A DNA stretch of 64,000 bases, taken from contig NC_132977.1 of assembly GCF_047496725.1 (NCBI RefSeq), positions 9,027,501 to 9,091,500 of the forward strand. The letters run 5' to 3'. The stretch is from Anoplolepis gracilipes (taxonomy: Eukaryota; Arthropoda; Insecta; Hymenoptera; Formicidae). A program made the translations under genes and the position numbers. Below, piece after piece: positions 1 to 12,292 of this stretch (positions within the stretch are counted from its first letter, which is position 1; every line of letters starts with the position of its first letter). The notes under the pieces were generated by a model. The model saw only the letters and a list, made by a program, of their open reading frames with translations, searched no databases and was not told the DNA's origin.

Positions 1-800
1 ATCTTGTTGGACATTATTCGCAGCCACGTCCATCGAACTATTCGAACTTACGAGAGTGCTTTCGAGACATCGCTTCGCAGAATATGACTTGAAGTACAGA
101 TTCTGATGGAACGGCCGGGAACAGCAGAGGGGATGAGGAGAAGCTGGTCTCCCTCAAGATGGCGCCGCTTGCGAAACTTTATTAGATATTTTCTTCAATA
201 GGATAGAAATGCAAATAACAGTTGTCAAGTAACTTCCTCCGACGGAGTGGGAGAAATAGTGCGAGAACGCGAGACGGAGAACGAACATGGGGAAGAAGAT
301 TGAGAGGAAGTGAGCGAAGGAAGACGCTGTCGGAGTACCAATATTGAGCCGTGGTAAAAGTCCAAGTCTCTCCCTTTCCCACTCTCCCCCTCCCTCTCCC
401 TTTTCACCCGCCCCCTTTTCGCCATCCGTCGTCTTTTCCGCCGCTCCCACCGCTCCTCCGACCTTCGTTCCCTCGTCAGTGAATATTGTAGAATATTGCA
501 TTTCAAGATTTCCTCCTGGGATACAGTCAGACGCATTAACCCTTTGGCAAACGAGGAGAAATTTACGAGCGAACGAGTCTTAAGGAGTCTGCGAGAGCTA
601 CGACGACTTTCGATCCGGCAACGAACTGCAGGTCATTCGCGTTCATTTCCTTCAGATTAACATTAACGTTTCGCTCCAAAGTAATCGATGGCCGCTGTCT
701 TTCGCAGACAAGCATTACACCGACGGTAAATATATATACATATAAAACATTCTCCTGAACGTAATCATACAAAAATCTATGTAACTCAGAAAAAATACAA
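1..800. other. Noncoding GC-balanced patch with a pyrimidine tract
   Basis: No convincing gene is seen. From about 360 to 475 the + strand is almost entirely C and T, with only scattered purines, which creates overlapping open frames on both strands rich in P/S/R or G/E/R. These are low-complexity artefacts. A TTAA followed by CCCTTTG at 536-546 resembles the start of some piggyBac-type ends, but no partner end was found. Confidence 0.55.
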
Positions 801-3120
801 TTACTTATTCTATACTTTTCTTGGAAATAGGCAAAGGCTAACTACCATATTCTTGTGAAACAAACATGCAGAAATGCAAAAACTGAATCTTAAAAAATTT
901 AAAACAGAGATTTGTAATAATTTTTTTGTGTACTGATGATTGTGATACCTATTACGCAAAATCTTGCTTTGACGATATCATCGAAATAGAGACAAGCGAG
1001 AAGCGGGTATTACAGATTTAAAATGTTTAAATTGATTGATTGGCTAACTACGAGACGGTAGAGTTACCAAGTGTAAAGTTATTAACACAAACTACTTCGT
1101 TATGTGACAGACGGCACTAAATGAACATTCGCCGATACAATTGGCAATCCAATGATCATCGCTATTTCTGTCTCTGATTCAATCATGTTGAGTCATGAGA
1201 GGAATATAACCGAAAGTAATTTTTCCACAATAACTTGGCCGGCCTACGTTCATTAATCTTTCAGATGGTAACGCACGCGACGAAGGCTCTGTCATCAAGC
1301 CGCAACTAATTAACGTTAATTCCTGTATGATAGGGTTTGCCCATCCAGACCCTACGCAATGCGACCGCAAGATATTTTTCTCCAATTATTCCGGCTCGAT
1401 TTACGGATAAGTATTTTGTAAAATCTGCTTTTTTAATTTATGTTATTTCTCGAAATAAGAATAAATAATATGTAAAACGAAAGTATCAATGACGCGATGA
1501 CGAGAAGAAAGTCAGAGTAACTACACAAATAGAAACTGTATATTCGATGTAAATCTGTATTTTTATATCGTGCCGTTGCTATTCTCGGTCGTTTTGCGCT
1601 TTTCATGGATTTTATAATTAATTATCTTAATGCATTCGATTCGAGAATTATGCCTCGCGCCCTTTCCCTCGGTTTTTCCGCGGTTAAACCTCGCCAAACG
1701 CGACAGAATGTTTTCTCGCTTTTTCTCCGTCGGTAAGAGTAACATTACGTTAATGATAATTTTCATCTCGCGCAAGCATACAATTAATTATACGAAAAGC
1801 GAATATGTAATGTGACTTTTTTAAGGCGACTTGCGCTCATATGATTAGTATGTGCAGTACTTTGCATTGAGGAAAAATAGCACGGATAATGTCAGCATAA
1901 TTAGTTAATTTCTTTGTCAATCCGCCAAAAATCATTAAAATAATTTTCTCGTTACTTATGATATATTGTACGTATAATCATAGCAACTATTAATAAAAGA
2001 AAAATGAAAAATATTCCAATGAGAATATTGATAATAATTGTCAAATAGTTTGGCAATATCAGGCAAAATTACGACTATTTAAATATAATTTATATTTGAA
2101 GCACCTATCTTTTTTTCTATCATCTTCTTCTATATATAAAAGAGATCATCGCCACTTTGCATTCCTCGTTGCCCGTTGCGCTCGTAATAATGAGAAGATT
2201 CGTGCCAATAATATCTGTGGCTAAAAATACACGCTTTACGATCGAGCGTACGTTCTCGATAATTAGGCCCCATTCGACGGTGACGTAACTTCTATGGCAG
2301 TTCATATAAACGGATCATGAAGACCGCGTATGGATTGTTGGCGCGTGCCGCAATTGACGCCGGACCACCGTGTGTAAGAATACTCCGGACGATCATATCG
2401 GGTCAATTGGTCCTGGTGTGACTAATCGTCGTAAGTCAGTGACACTTTTAACAGCTTAACGATTCACCTACGCCATTGACACAACACCAGCATCGATTGT
2501 TTTTGCTCGCCGCAGATGCTCGCGATATAAATAACGATTCTTCTTTGGTAATAATTTAGTTCAAGTAATTCGTGTGCCATTTCAAAGAATCAATCAAAGC
2601 AAACTTGATTAATTATTTCTTGAAATAAATGCAGAATATTTTAGCACAAATTTAGCAGCAAATTTAACAACACTTTCTTTAACCAAATATTTTTTTATTA
2701 AATTTTTTTCCCGATTACTGTCACCTAAATAATACTATTATTATAATTGCATCCCAATATTAACTAAAATATGTCTGCGATATATTTAAAGCAATAATAT
2801 TTGCAATCAATCTATAATTTCCTTAATTAATTAGAAAAAAAATTTTAGCAAACGTCAAGTTTCACAAGTTAATAATAATGCTCTATATGAAATACTAAGT
2901 ATTATTGGAATAATAATTCAAACTGGTTTGATGATAACAAGAATTAAAATTGTAGTATTACACAATCTTGGATTAAAATCCAAACATGACAAACTATAAT
3001 ACATATCACGTAACCTGAAAATTATTGTGATAATAACTTGTGTATACATTGCAAAAATCATTTTTATCGACTAAAGACTTTGAGTACTATTATGTAATGT
3101 TTAAGTAATACTTAAATACG
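801..3120. other. AT-rich DNA without a recognisable gene
   Basis: Mostly AT-rich with short interrupted A/T runs. A GC-balanced stretch at about 2130-2530 contains many CpG but no supported exon. Nothing here looks like an RNA gene or a bounded repeat. Confidence 0.55.
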
Positions 3121-3478
3121 CGAAGAGGATCTCTCCCCAAAAAGTCCATGATATACTTCCACCGGAAGATTCCGCGCAGATTAGATCCGTATCGTGTCTC
3201 GCTTCCTGGTGCTAATAAAATATTGATTATGGTTTCATTACAAATATGCAGTTGCGCGGAAATAGCTACGACATGGGCGGTGTAGGTGGGCAGAGCGGGC
3301 GAGAGGGTGCGGTGCCTTTGTAGGAAGTTTGAAAACTCGACGAGTGGATTAATATCGCGGAGTTCCCGTTACTCGTTGTTGATTTTGTCTGTCTCTGCCC
3401 GACTACCCTCGCGAGGCGGCACCCCCGTCAAGCCCCAAAACCACCCCGCGTTTCTCTCTCGCAGTCCAGAATCACTCC

Positions 3479-3509
<31 letters not shown>

Positions 3510-3870
3510 CAAGAGAGAGAAAGAGAGAGAGAGAGAGACGACCCCACAACCTCCCTCCCAGACCCACCTTGCTCTCCTCGCGAGAAGCTCAAATGTCTCT
3601 AATGAACCGGCTTGTGTGCTTATATCTGCGGCTCCTCTAACCGCTTTATACCGGGCGTTCGTTCGCGGGATATACGGAAAGTAAATAATGCGGTGTAAAT
3701 AAAAACACGGAACGAAGCATAAAACGGAGAGAGGCGGCTGGACTCTCCTCCACGTCCGCCACGATTCGATCCCTCGAGGTGGACAGCTAGCGCTTTTATC
3801 CTTTTCACCGTGTGCGCCGTGGAGGGTAGCTTTTGGCGTCGACTGGTTCATCTTGCGACATTGCTTTCAG
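3121..3870. other. GC-balanced patch around a GA microsatellite
   Basis: CpG is frequent and composition changes sharply from the flanking AT-rich DNA. Reading frames of 130-160 codons on both strands run through the GA repeat and consist of RE or LS repeats, so I do not treat them as genes. A regulatory or promoter role is possible but not shown. Confidence 0.4.
3479..3538 (+). repeat. (GA)n microsatellite, interrupted
   Basis: About 60 bases of GA dinucleotides broken by AAGAGC and AAAGAG units. Purines on the + strand, so a candidate for GAGA-factor binding or triplex formation. Likely length-variable between individuals. Confidence 0.95.
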
Positions 3871-4860
3871 TCTCGGTGTATACACGACACAAAATTCAAA
3901 ATGTTGCCGTTAACAAATCGGTCAAGGGAAAATGCACGACCATGTATTTCGCACGAAGTTAAAATGGATTGTAATGAAAATGTTGTTTTATAATGCTTAT
4001 CTATAATTTTATTTATAATGTTCTAAATTAATTTCATTCAGTTATATTTAGATTATATTATGCTTTTCTTTATTATTCAAGATACAAAAATAAAGTTTTT
4101 GTTTTTTTTTCATCTGACAACTTGTAGCTTCTTTATAGTTATTAGTCCCATATAAAATATTAAATGATATATTGAAATGATATTCGCTGAAAAAATCATA
4201 AGCTAGTGATCATCGTGCATTAAATATGTATTTCAATACAAGCGGCGCCGATACATATTGCCCGGACCCGGCGCGGCTGTGAAATTTTATGTCGCATTAA
4301 AGCCGCCAATATGTCCCTCCCTACATGAACATAAAAATCGTCGAACGTATTAACGCCCCGCTTCCAACGTTCACCGAACGTGAATTTAATAAAGTTCTAG
4401 CGAGAAGCGATTCGTCTTTTCCCGGCCGTACCGTGCAATAATATTCCATGCCCTTCGCCACGTCGGATATCTCGGATCATTAAATTTCGTATTAATATTG
4501 AGAACCAAATGATTTTTCGTCGGCGAACATTTATCTCTACGTAATTAACATTTCATCGCGAAAGAAAAATCGAAGAATAAATTCAGTCGCTTGATTTTTT
4601 AATCGTATATCTTTGATTTTAAATTTCTAAAACCCAATTTTATTAAACAACTAAATCTGAAATTAATTTCTATCAAAATTCGCAATTATAATTTTGCTCA
4701 ATTATTTATTTTTCATGCTGATTGGTGATTAAAAAGCAGTTTTCAATAATCTTCAATGTACCAATACTAGATTTTCTCAAGTAAACAAATAATTATTCAT
4801 TTAATATTCATTATAAAAATTATTGAGAAATAATAGTTTCTACGAATTCTCGATTTCAGT
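3871..4860. other. AT-rich DNA with a CpG-rich insert at about 4235-4480
   Basis: No gene seen. The insert is GC-rich and holds a TTTTATG caudal/Hox-type core beside GCATTAAAG, in unique-looking sequence. It could be a conserved regulatory patch; this rests on composition only. Confidence 0.35.
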
Positions 4861-5560
4861 GACCGCGATTTGCAAACTCGAATCTATTTCTTGAAAATTT
4901 AATGGGGACAGCTGGCGAAATACCGATACGGCTCACGAAACAAAACAGCAAACTAATAAATACGAACTAACGCTGCTTTGTCTCAATCGAGACGCGGGAC
5001 TCGCCTCGGTCCGTTGCCGCCGTTGTTTCCAATTTACGCTCGAAGTACCTCTCAATCCTATCAGAAGAAGTAGAGGCGGAAGAAACGGAAATGGACGGGC
5101 GTCGAGGTAAGACTTTCACAGTGGAGTCTTACGCGCAGAAGTCACTTTGCTCCCCCCGTCTCCCGTTTTAATTAAAGCAATAAGACCCAGTTACCCACCG
5201 GGGAGAGGCCGAAACTGATTCGTTACTATTTATTTCTAATTATCTTCGATTCCATAAGCCCGGAAATTCCGACGCACCCGGATCTCGTCCCCGTCAACCT
5301 TGCCGTTCCCGATCTACCCACCTGCCTGCTCTCGGCCGTAATCGAATAATTAAGCCGTTGATTGGAGCTTTATTACCCAATCCGCGAAGTGAGTTTTTAT
5401 TGGCCCTTTCAAGCTTGCCGCTGAGTATTTAAACAGGGCTGATTGCCCTCTTCCGATTGGAGGGAAATCACCCGCGAGATTGGATGATGCATAATGTATC
5501 TATCTCGACTCGCTGTTCGAATTATTCTCGTTTCTTTATCGAAGATTCTATCGAAAAAAA
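4861..5560. promoter_or_regulatory. CpG-rich island with homeodomain-type cores and a donor-like site
   Basis: GC-balanced, CpG-rich and unique-looking. TAATTAA cores lie at 5168-5174 and 5348-5354. On the + strand an ATG at 5091 is followed after 16 nt by CGAG|GTAAGA (intron start 5107), a good splice-donor match, so this could be a 5' exon coding only about five residues. No TATA box is evident. Either a promoter/first exon or a conserved noncoding element; neither is proven. Confidence 0.25.
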
Positions 5561-5833
5561 AAGTTTTCATTTTTATTCCCTGATTTTCTTGAATTAATCA
5601 GTAACGACAACGAGTCTTCATTAGTTCGTTCATCCACAAGTATGTACATATCACATAAATCGATATTGTATGTATTTATAATTGTCTCAGCTTAATCTTT
5701 ATATTACAATAAAATTTTCATAATTTAAAAGAGCTTTATATGCCAATGACAGTCGAGTTTTCAGCGCTAAACCACCAATTTTACATTTTTATAAGAGTCT
5801 CTATTCTGCATTCTATACTTTTTGTTTCTTCAG

Positions 5834-6081
5834 TTTCAATTCTTTCCGTAGAACAAAATACGAAATCGTTTGCGGGAGATCGTACAATTAGGGTGTTCAG
5901 GCGTGTGTCGTTCTCGCTCCCCGCGATAGAAATATCAAAATGCGTTTTCAATAATCGTGCGATTTACCGGAAGAGACTCGTAGCAGAACGTTCTACGCGC
6001 AGCAGAAAGGGGACCAAACGGAGGGTGGTCCCTGATGTGTCGGCATTGATTTTGCAATGTAAAACATTTCAGTGCTTCTAA
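5834..6081 (+). CDS. Exon-like open frame after a good splice acceptor (hypothetical)
   Basis: The bases before 5834 read as a pyrimidine tract ending in TTCTTCAG, a good 3' splice site. From there one frame stays open for about 81 codons to a TAA at 6079-6081. The product would be basic, with a central RSRKGTKRR stretch, and ends KTFQCF. No family is recognised, and no upstream exon can be named. The same frame is also open back to an ATG at 5740. A chance open frame is the simplest alternative, because stop codons are sparse in this patch on both strands. If real it would be a terminal coding exon. Confidence 0.15.
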
Positions 6082-6498
6082 CGGGCTGGCGGGAATCGAG
6101 CGGACGAGGAGAGTGGAAATCGTGCTGTTTTCTGCGGCGGGAACGACAGGATATTGATGGTTACGGGGATTTGATGGCATATTGCTCGGCGTCGGATACC
6201 GCCGATATCGTCGAGCAGATCGCTTTGTGATGTCTTTGGTAACGCTTCTCGATACTAAAGCACAGGGACGCAACCCTGTGTGTATTAAGACTTAAGACCG
6301 AGGGTGCCCAAGACGATTTCGAAGCGATACGTCACTGTCAGTAACACGTCGGCCGCTGTGTGTTCCTGCGTTCTAAAACGACGGATTGAGTAGAGTTGAT
6401 ACGTGGGAGACTGCAATTTTTTTTCCCGATGTACCAATGATAAAAAATGGAACGTATCACGTGTTATTTGAGAATGACGTCGAGTTTAATACCGCATT

Positions 6499-6517
6499 AA
6501 AAAAAAAAAAAAAAAAA
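6499..6517 (+). repeat. Poly-A run
   Basis: About 19 consecutive A residues. No upstream retroelement sequence or target-site duplication was found, so it is better read as a simple repeat than as a retrotransposon tail. Confidence 0.85.
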
Positions 6518-6650
6518 TGATAAAAATCGAGGATTCAGATCATTATTCTTCAATAATACTCCTTAGACAATAGATCCTTAAATACTTTTTAGAGATGTTG
6601 TGATGTTCTTCATTCTAAAAAAAACGCGATAGGGATGATTTCACGCTGCG

Positions 6651-7430
6651 AATGAGAAACGAAGATGCCGGTGGTATAAAGATGGTCCCGGAAGAACGGC
6701 GATCTAAACGAATCGCTGGTCCGTATCCGGTCGGTGACATTTCATTCTCAGGCGAGCAGGAGAGGGCATTGTCTCGCTTCCCTATCAGATTCTCTCATTT
6801 CGCTGCCTTGACTCGACCCTCGAGAGAGAGCGTACGATTACTTTCTTTTTGTTTTCATTTAATTACAGATGTCAAGGGGTTGTGCGCTTCCCCCTCCCCT
6901 CCCCTCCCCTTCCCTCCCCTCCCCACCCGGCCCCCGTCCACCTCGGGGCTGGCCACCCACTTTTTCCCCTCGCTCGACGTGCCTCTATTATTCCTTTATT
7001 TATTCCAATTATCTGCACGACGTGAATTTGTCATTGCCTTTAATTTCCCTACCCTCTCGCGCTCTTTCCACGGCCACTCCGCTGCTCGTCGACGAGCTTC
7101 TCGCGCGCCGCCGCGACTGCTAAAAGCGAGAGCCGGCGCTACCGGGGCGCGCCAAGACGTTTGACGCGAGTTTAGCGGGTAATTTGTGCTCCCGGGGCAA
7201 AAACTCTCGACTCAATTATACCGCAATGCTTTGATATTAGGGCCGCGTTTTTATTAAATCTCGCGTTATTAATTCGCCGTGCTCGATTTTTCGTACACCC
7301 GGCCAAACGATATAATTGCGCGTCCACGTTGAATATTGTGAATTCATATTCTCGAATAGAAATGAGAGATTCATATCGCTCATAAAACTGCAAAATCAAA
7401 TACATTTAAATATATGTTTCGCTAGTTCTT
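6651..7430. other. GC-rich patch with acceptor-like site and (CCCCT)n tract
   Basis: A long pyrimidine run followed by AATTACAG ends at 6868 and is an excellent 3' splice-site match; the next three bases are ATG. The sequence then runs into a (CCCCT)n tract, so the 84-codon frame from 6869 is proline/serine-rich low complexity at first. A second frame (6652-7164) is open through the same region. Neither frame matches a family I know. It may be a 3' splice site of an untranslated exon, or coincidence. Confidence 0.2.
6889..6927 (+). repeat. (CCCCT)n pyrimidine minisatellite
   Basis: Repeats of CCCCT with one TTCCCT variant, starting about 20 bases after the acceptor-like site at 6868. C-only runs on the + strand could form i-motif/G-quadruplex pairs. 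Confidence 0.85.
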
Positions 7431-8779
7431 TTTAACATTTTTTTCTTTTATATCTATATAAAATACATCATTTTCTTTTATATTTAAAAATATGATATCA
7501 AAGTTTTATATCGAGTATCTTTTCAATATAAATTCTCTTAAATAAATTTACTCGAATCATAATTTTATTATTATATTTCTAATATTAATTAAGTATTCAA
7601 GCTTAAAATGTTATACCAGCTATCAAATAACATGTAGAATGTATTACGCTCATATGTACTTGCGTTGCAATCAATAGCTGACAATAGTCTGACTTTTTAG
7701 AACGGATCACCCCCACGATATTATTTATAATACACACTCGCTTCGAATGTATCAGCAATCCCCATTTACGAAATTGCTCGGCCGCATTCGAATTTTTGGG
7801 GTTACTGTCGAGCGATCTTGGGAGAGGGAGGCGCCCAAGTTCCACCGCTAACATCTTTTATTGTCAGGCCGCATATTCGGCGTTTTCACGGTTCGCGTTC
7901 TCCCTGTCGACAATGATATGCATGCTCGCTATTACGGGCGAAAAGAGGGAGAGGCAAGGGGCGAGCCGGCGTAAAACGGAGACGGATAGACGGATAGAGT
8001 GCTGGATGCCGCGGGCGATGCGACGACAGAGTGGAAAGACGCGCATAAAGGAGACCTCCATTTAGGGATATTGAAAATATTGATTTATTTTAAGTAATGG
8101 AGATATGAACGGCGCGCATTGTGTGACCATTGTTGCTCACTGACAATGCCCACGATTGTTCTACAAATTGAACCTTCTGATGTAAATTAATTAAATCATT
8201 GCGCGTGACGTCGATATGAATAAAGCGCTCCTCTCATTTCGATTGTGTAATAAAGCTATGTAAAGGGAATAAAAGCTGGAAGTCATCAAAATCGAAAATT
8301 TACCGAGCGCATATAAAATATAAAAATTTTAATTTTTTTGTACAAATGAAATCGTATATTAAAGTATGATTTTTTTTTACTCGCACAAAACTTATAAAAT
8401 GTAGAGTAGAGCGCCGTGTTAGAGAAGATTAATTGATATTACAAAGGTTTCCGAACGATCTGCTCATATTCAGCACGTTCTTTACTCGCGTGACTCATTT
8501 GCGTATCTCTCTGCTATTCTCTGCTATTCGACGTGGCCGATCTATGAAAACGCTCTTCAGAGGGTTCAGTGCAGAGAACGACGCTCTGAAAGAGAGACCA
8601 GAAGTGCCGGTGATTCTCACGATCAGCGAGTCGATCCCTTGAAAACGCGTCATATCACGAAAAGAGCAGCCGAAAGGGAGAAAAAGAAAAAACGAGACAG
8701 ATGAAAAAGGAACACGCAAAAGCTTGCGCTGTCACTGAGTTTCGCGCGTAAGCTCTTTCTTTCTCTCTCGTTGGCTTCA

Positions 8780-8807
8780 ATATCAATATTCTAAAAACAT
8801 CCTTTGT
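8780..8807 (+). repeat. 28-bp direct repeat, copy 1
   Basis: Begins ATATCAATATTCTAAAAAC and ends CCTTTGT. The second copy at 9224-9251 differs at two adjacent bases (AT versus GC). Flanks are unrelated, so this is a short dispersed duplication or a conserved motif rather than a tandem array. Confidence 0.7.
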
Positions 8808-9223
8808 CACATCGAGGCAAAAAGGTGACTCACATACGTAACATATATCATTATACACAGACATTTTACCTCTCCACGTTACTGCAACGTCGGTGTTGAT
8901 GAAAATTTATCGCTCATAAAAGATTATTGATCGCGGCCTTTTGTAATATAAATCGCGTAATATAAATATAACTTCTATAAAGAAGATATTAATCCTCTTT
9001 CTTATTTTTATTTTTTCATTTATTACTAAAGAAAATCTTGAATTTTCTATTTTTCTAATTACTCTGTAATAATATTTTAATAATAATGCAATAATATTGC
9101 ATATAATTATCAAATATATACTTATGTTAAAAATATGTTTTCACTTTGTAGAAGATAATAGTTAGCGAGCCCAATATAGTCATAAACATTTGTATGATTC
9201 CTACAGGCACTCTCACAGATTCG

Positions 9224-9251
9224 ATATCAATATTCTAAAAACGCCCTTTGT
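9224..9251 (+). repeat. 28-bp direct repeat, copy 2
   Basis: Second copy of the 8780-8807 repeat, 444 bp downstream in the same orientation, with 26 of 28 bases identical. Confidence 0.7.
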
Positions 9252-10000
9252 TGTATCCGGTATGTAGGAAAGAATCCGCATTGCAAATAACACGAGATGC
9301 TTTTTGACTTCAGCTACACGGTGGCTGTAATCATGCTTGGCAGCTCTCTTGCTCGCGTTGCACGCCATATGCTGCACTAACCACTGCTGTACTTATCATT
9401 CACGTATATGCCACGTGAGTATCGGGAAAATCTTTGCAGCACTCTCATTACATAACTGTTGTCAGCAAAATGTTTCCTCTTTATAAGGAAATAACGTTTT
9501 TAAACCGATACTGATACAATATTTCAACAATAATATTAATCAATCTATTCTTTAATTGAATTTATAATTATTTATTCGTGAATTGTCTTTAATTGACAAA
9601 ATCTTTGCAAGATGCTTAGAAATCGATATATTTAAAGTGACATTTTTTATTTAAAAAAAAATCAGATTTTATTATTTAACAACATTTTTTAATAATTTAG
9701 TGAACTTTACATGTCAAATCTGACAAAATTATATTCTTCTTTAAATTATATCTTAAAATGATTGATACAACGCGCGTATCGTATGCTCCTCGTCACATTT
9801 AATACTGTATAATATAACGCCATTCAGATGGTGATAAAAAAGATGATGCCTTTTATCATTATCTTGCGCGTAATCCCGCGTACAACCGGATATAGTCATT
9901 TGCATAGCGACATAGAGACCTTAAATATGCTAAACGCACCGCGCGCACATACACATATACACACGTGTAACGCGTGTATTATACACAAATAGGCGTGTGG

Positions 10001-10340
10001 ACGGTGTGACACGCGTTGACATTCGTCATTGTTCCGGCTTAATTACACTTTCTTTCGACGGGACGAAAAAAAATTTCGCTACTGTCAAACGCGCTGCTCT
10101 CTCCCGCGCTCACCTCGCACCCCATTCGGTCCGATTCTCGCTTCTACCCCTCGGTGTTGCATCCACGCGCAAGGGGTGACGCTCGTGTAAACCGCGTGTA
10201 CGGCCGTCCGCCGACACCTGTTTACTCCCTACGGACAGTCGTGTGCACGCACGGCAAAACGGTTGGTTTACGGGGGCGACGAAATCGTCTTGTTTGAGCT
10301 GGTTGCGTTGATTAAAGTGTTTTATTATGCCAGTTAATGA
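10001..10340. promoter_or_regulatory. CpG-rich island with minus-strand ATG and strong donor
   Basis: A sharp CpG-rich island within AT-rich DNA. On the minus strand an ATG at 10162 opens a frame of about 16 codons (MQHRGVEARIGPNGVR) ending at CGAG|GTGAGC, intron start 10113, a near-consensus donor. A plus-strand frame (9997-10179) overlaps it. The arrangement suits a 5' exon of a minus-strand transcript, but the protein is too short to recognise and promoter motifs are not clear. Confidence 0.25.
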
Positions 10341-10870
10341 CGATCGTTAACGTAACGCGATAGTCGCGCAAAGATATCAGTTTTTTTTGTAAGTTAAGAA
10401 AACTATTGAAATGAAAAAGCTTAGCATGAAGTATTTTTAGTGACAATTTATAACGAATCATCCTGTGTCCCTATACGTACAACACAAGTGCATTTTTAAA
10501 TGAAAAAAAGTTTATACTGCTATTATATTTAAAATTCAGATTACCATGACTACTGATTGTAAATATTTATATTATATAGAATAAATAATTACATATAGTT
10601 AAAAAAGAGAATAGACTTAATATTAAATATTTAATATTATTAATATTAAAAATGAAAAAAATATTAATATTAAAAAATAAAAAAAAATATATTATAAATA
10701 TCAAAAAAGAAAATGATAAAATGAAACAAAGTAAAACAATTAAATATCATAAATTATACAATTTATATATAATAACTCCATCTAACAAATGTATCGATTA
10801 ATGACGGACAATACGCGAAAGGATAATACGTCGAAAAATGATATGAGAAATTTGAAACGCAATGCCGGTG
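10341..10870. other. Very AT-rich low-complexity DNA
   Basis: Dominated by ATATT and A-run motifs, especially 10610-10760. No gene-like content. Confidence 0.7.
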
Positions 10871-11340
10871 TGCGTACACGTACGTGCGTGTTCTTTTTCG
10901 CCTTTCAGGCGAAAGAATAATTAAAGGCACAAAAGGGAGCGTCCAACGAATTACTCGGCCGGTGCGCTCGAGCGGCGGCGCGATTGGACGGTCGTTCTCA
11001 TTCCGAGATTCTCCTTGAACGCGAGGTCCACGTCAGACGCGGAAACGTTCAAAGAGTTTCCGCGGGGGGAAACGGGAGGAAAAAACTAATTAACTTTTCG
11101 GAATAATTAAGATAAGGCCGTTGGAGATCTGGCCGATCGGCCGACCCTACGCTAAGCCGCGCGCCGCGCTTCCTCTTTGCTTTTCACGGTAGAGGAGTTG
11201 AGTCGAATCAGGCCGAGAGGGTCCCTCTGGAAATGGCGATCGGTCGATTAAATCGTTTGCATGAGAAGGGAGTGGTACGCGAATCTTAAATGTGCGTAAG
11301 GACTCCCGTGAAATTACACGCCGTAGAGAAAAGCAGCGCA
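10871..11340. promoter_or_regulatory. CpG-rich patch with paired TAATTAA cores
   Basis: GC-rich unique-looking sequence with homeodomain-type cores at 11087-11093 and 11104-11110 directly followed by a GATAAGG GATA-type core. No open frame of interest. This composition is typical of conserved noncoding or promoter DNA in Hymenoptera; the function is inferred only. Confidence 0.25.
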
Positions 11341-12030
11341 GAGTAACCGATTTTATTATCAGATTAGTGCGTGCTCTCTTTCTGCGTCAAAAGCATTAAT
11401 TATGTAAAAATAACAAATTTACTTCGAAATGAAAACCATAATAGGTATGTAAAATATCTAACATGTAATATCGAGAATATAAAACTATAATTTACGTGTG
11501 TTACAATATTCTAATATGTCCGCAATTTGTCTCAAAATTCAAATATAATAAACGAAAAAAGAAATTATATAAAATTTATTTATGATGGAATTTAAAACTA
11601 AACTAAAAACGTCATTAAAATGTTACGTTAACGTATGAAGACGAAAGTACAGATCCGACTATTGAATCAAGAAAGTCTGACAAGAATTTCAATAAAAGGT
11701 GCCGGAAAGATTTGCCGACAAACAATTAGGGACATTACTATTGACCGACTCTCGATAAAGTTAAATTAAAGTAAAATCAAAGACGCTCGACTCCCAAGGC
11801 ACATTGAGGTTTTTCATTTTATCGCTGGGCTAATTGTAAGTTAACTCGTCGCGATAAATTTCCCATTTTATTTCAAGCCGATTCATAAACGTATGATCAA
11901 AAAAAAAATTTGAATCCGAGAACCCTGCTCAATAACAATGCATATCCGCATGATTAACGAACGACTATCAACAAGGCATTTACACGATCTACTGCCTCTC
12001 GCCGCATCTTCTGTCTAATTATCAACGTCG
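11341..12030. other. AT-rich DNA, no feature seen
   Basis: Ordinary AT-rich sequence with scattered CpG. I found no exon, RNA gene or repeat that could be bounded. Confidence 0.6.
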
Positions 12031-12228
12031 GTACAGATGAGCCTCTCCTCCCCCTCTCCCTCCCCCTCCCCTTTACCCTGTCCTTTCCCTATACCTCTCA
12101 CGCGCCCACTTCAATTCCTGCCGCGTACAGCCCGCAATAAAGCCTTGCCTCTAAAAGCGAGGCAGATGCACTTTACACGAGAGAGCGGCTCTCGCGTGAC
12201 ACGAATAAAAGTCTTATTGCACGCTAGA

Positions 12229-12250
12229 GGGGGGGGGGGGGGGTAGAAAG

Positions 12251-12292
<42 letters not shown>

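Larger units (their letters stand above)
5561..6650. other. Mixed DNA, no assignable gene
   Basis: Apart from the exon-like frame at 5834-6081, this holds AT-rich DNA, a GC-balanced middle part and an A-run at 6499-6517. No RNA gene or bounded mobile element is seen. Confidence 0.5.
7431..10000. other. AT-rich DNA with small GC-balanced parts
   Basis: No gene is supported. It contains a dispersed 28-bp direct repeat (8780-8807 and 9224-9251) and a tandem CTCTGCTATT pair at about 8509-8528. Other open frames are short and overlap in several phases. Confidence 0.5.

Noticed and set aside
536..546. TTAACCCTTTG, like a piggyBac-type terminus
   Set aside because: No opposite end or target duplication was found nearby.
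3369..3851. 160-codon minus-strand frame through the GA repeat
   Set aside because: A run of LSLSLS residues comes from the microsatellite; both strands are open there.
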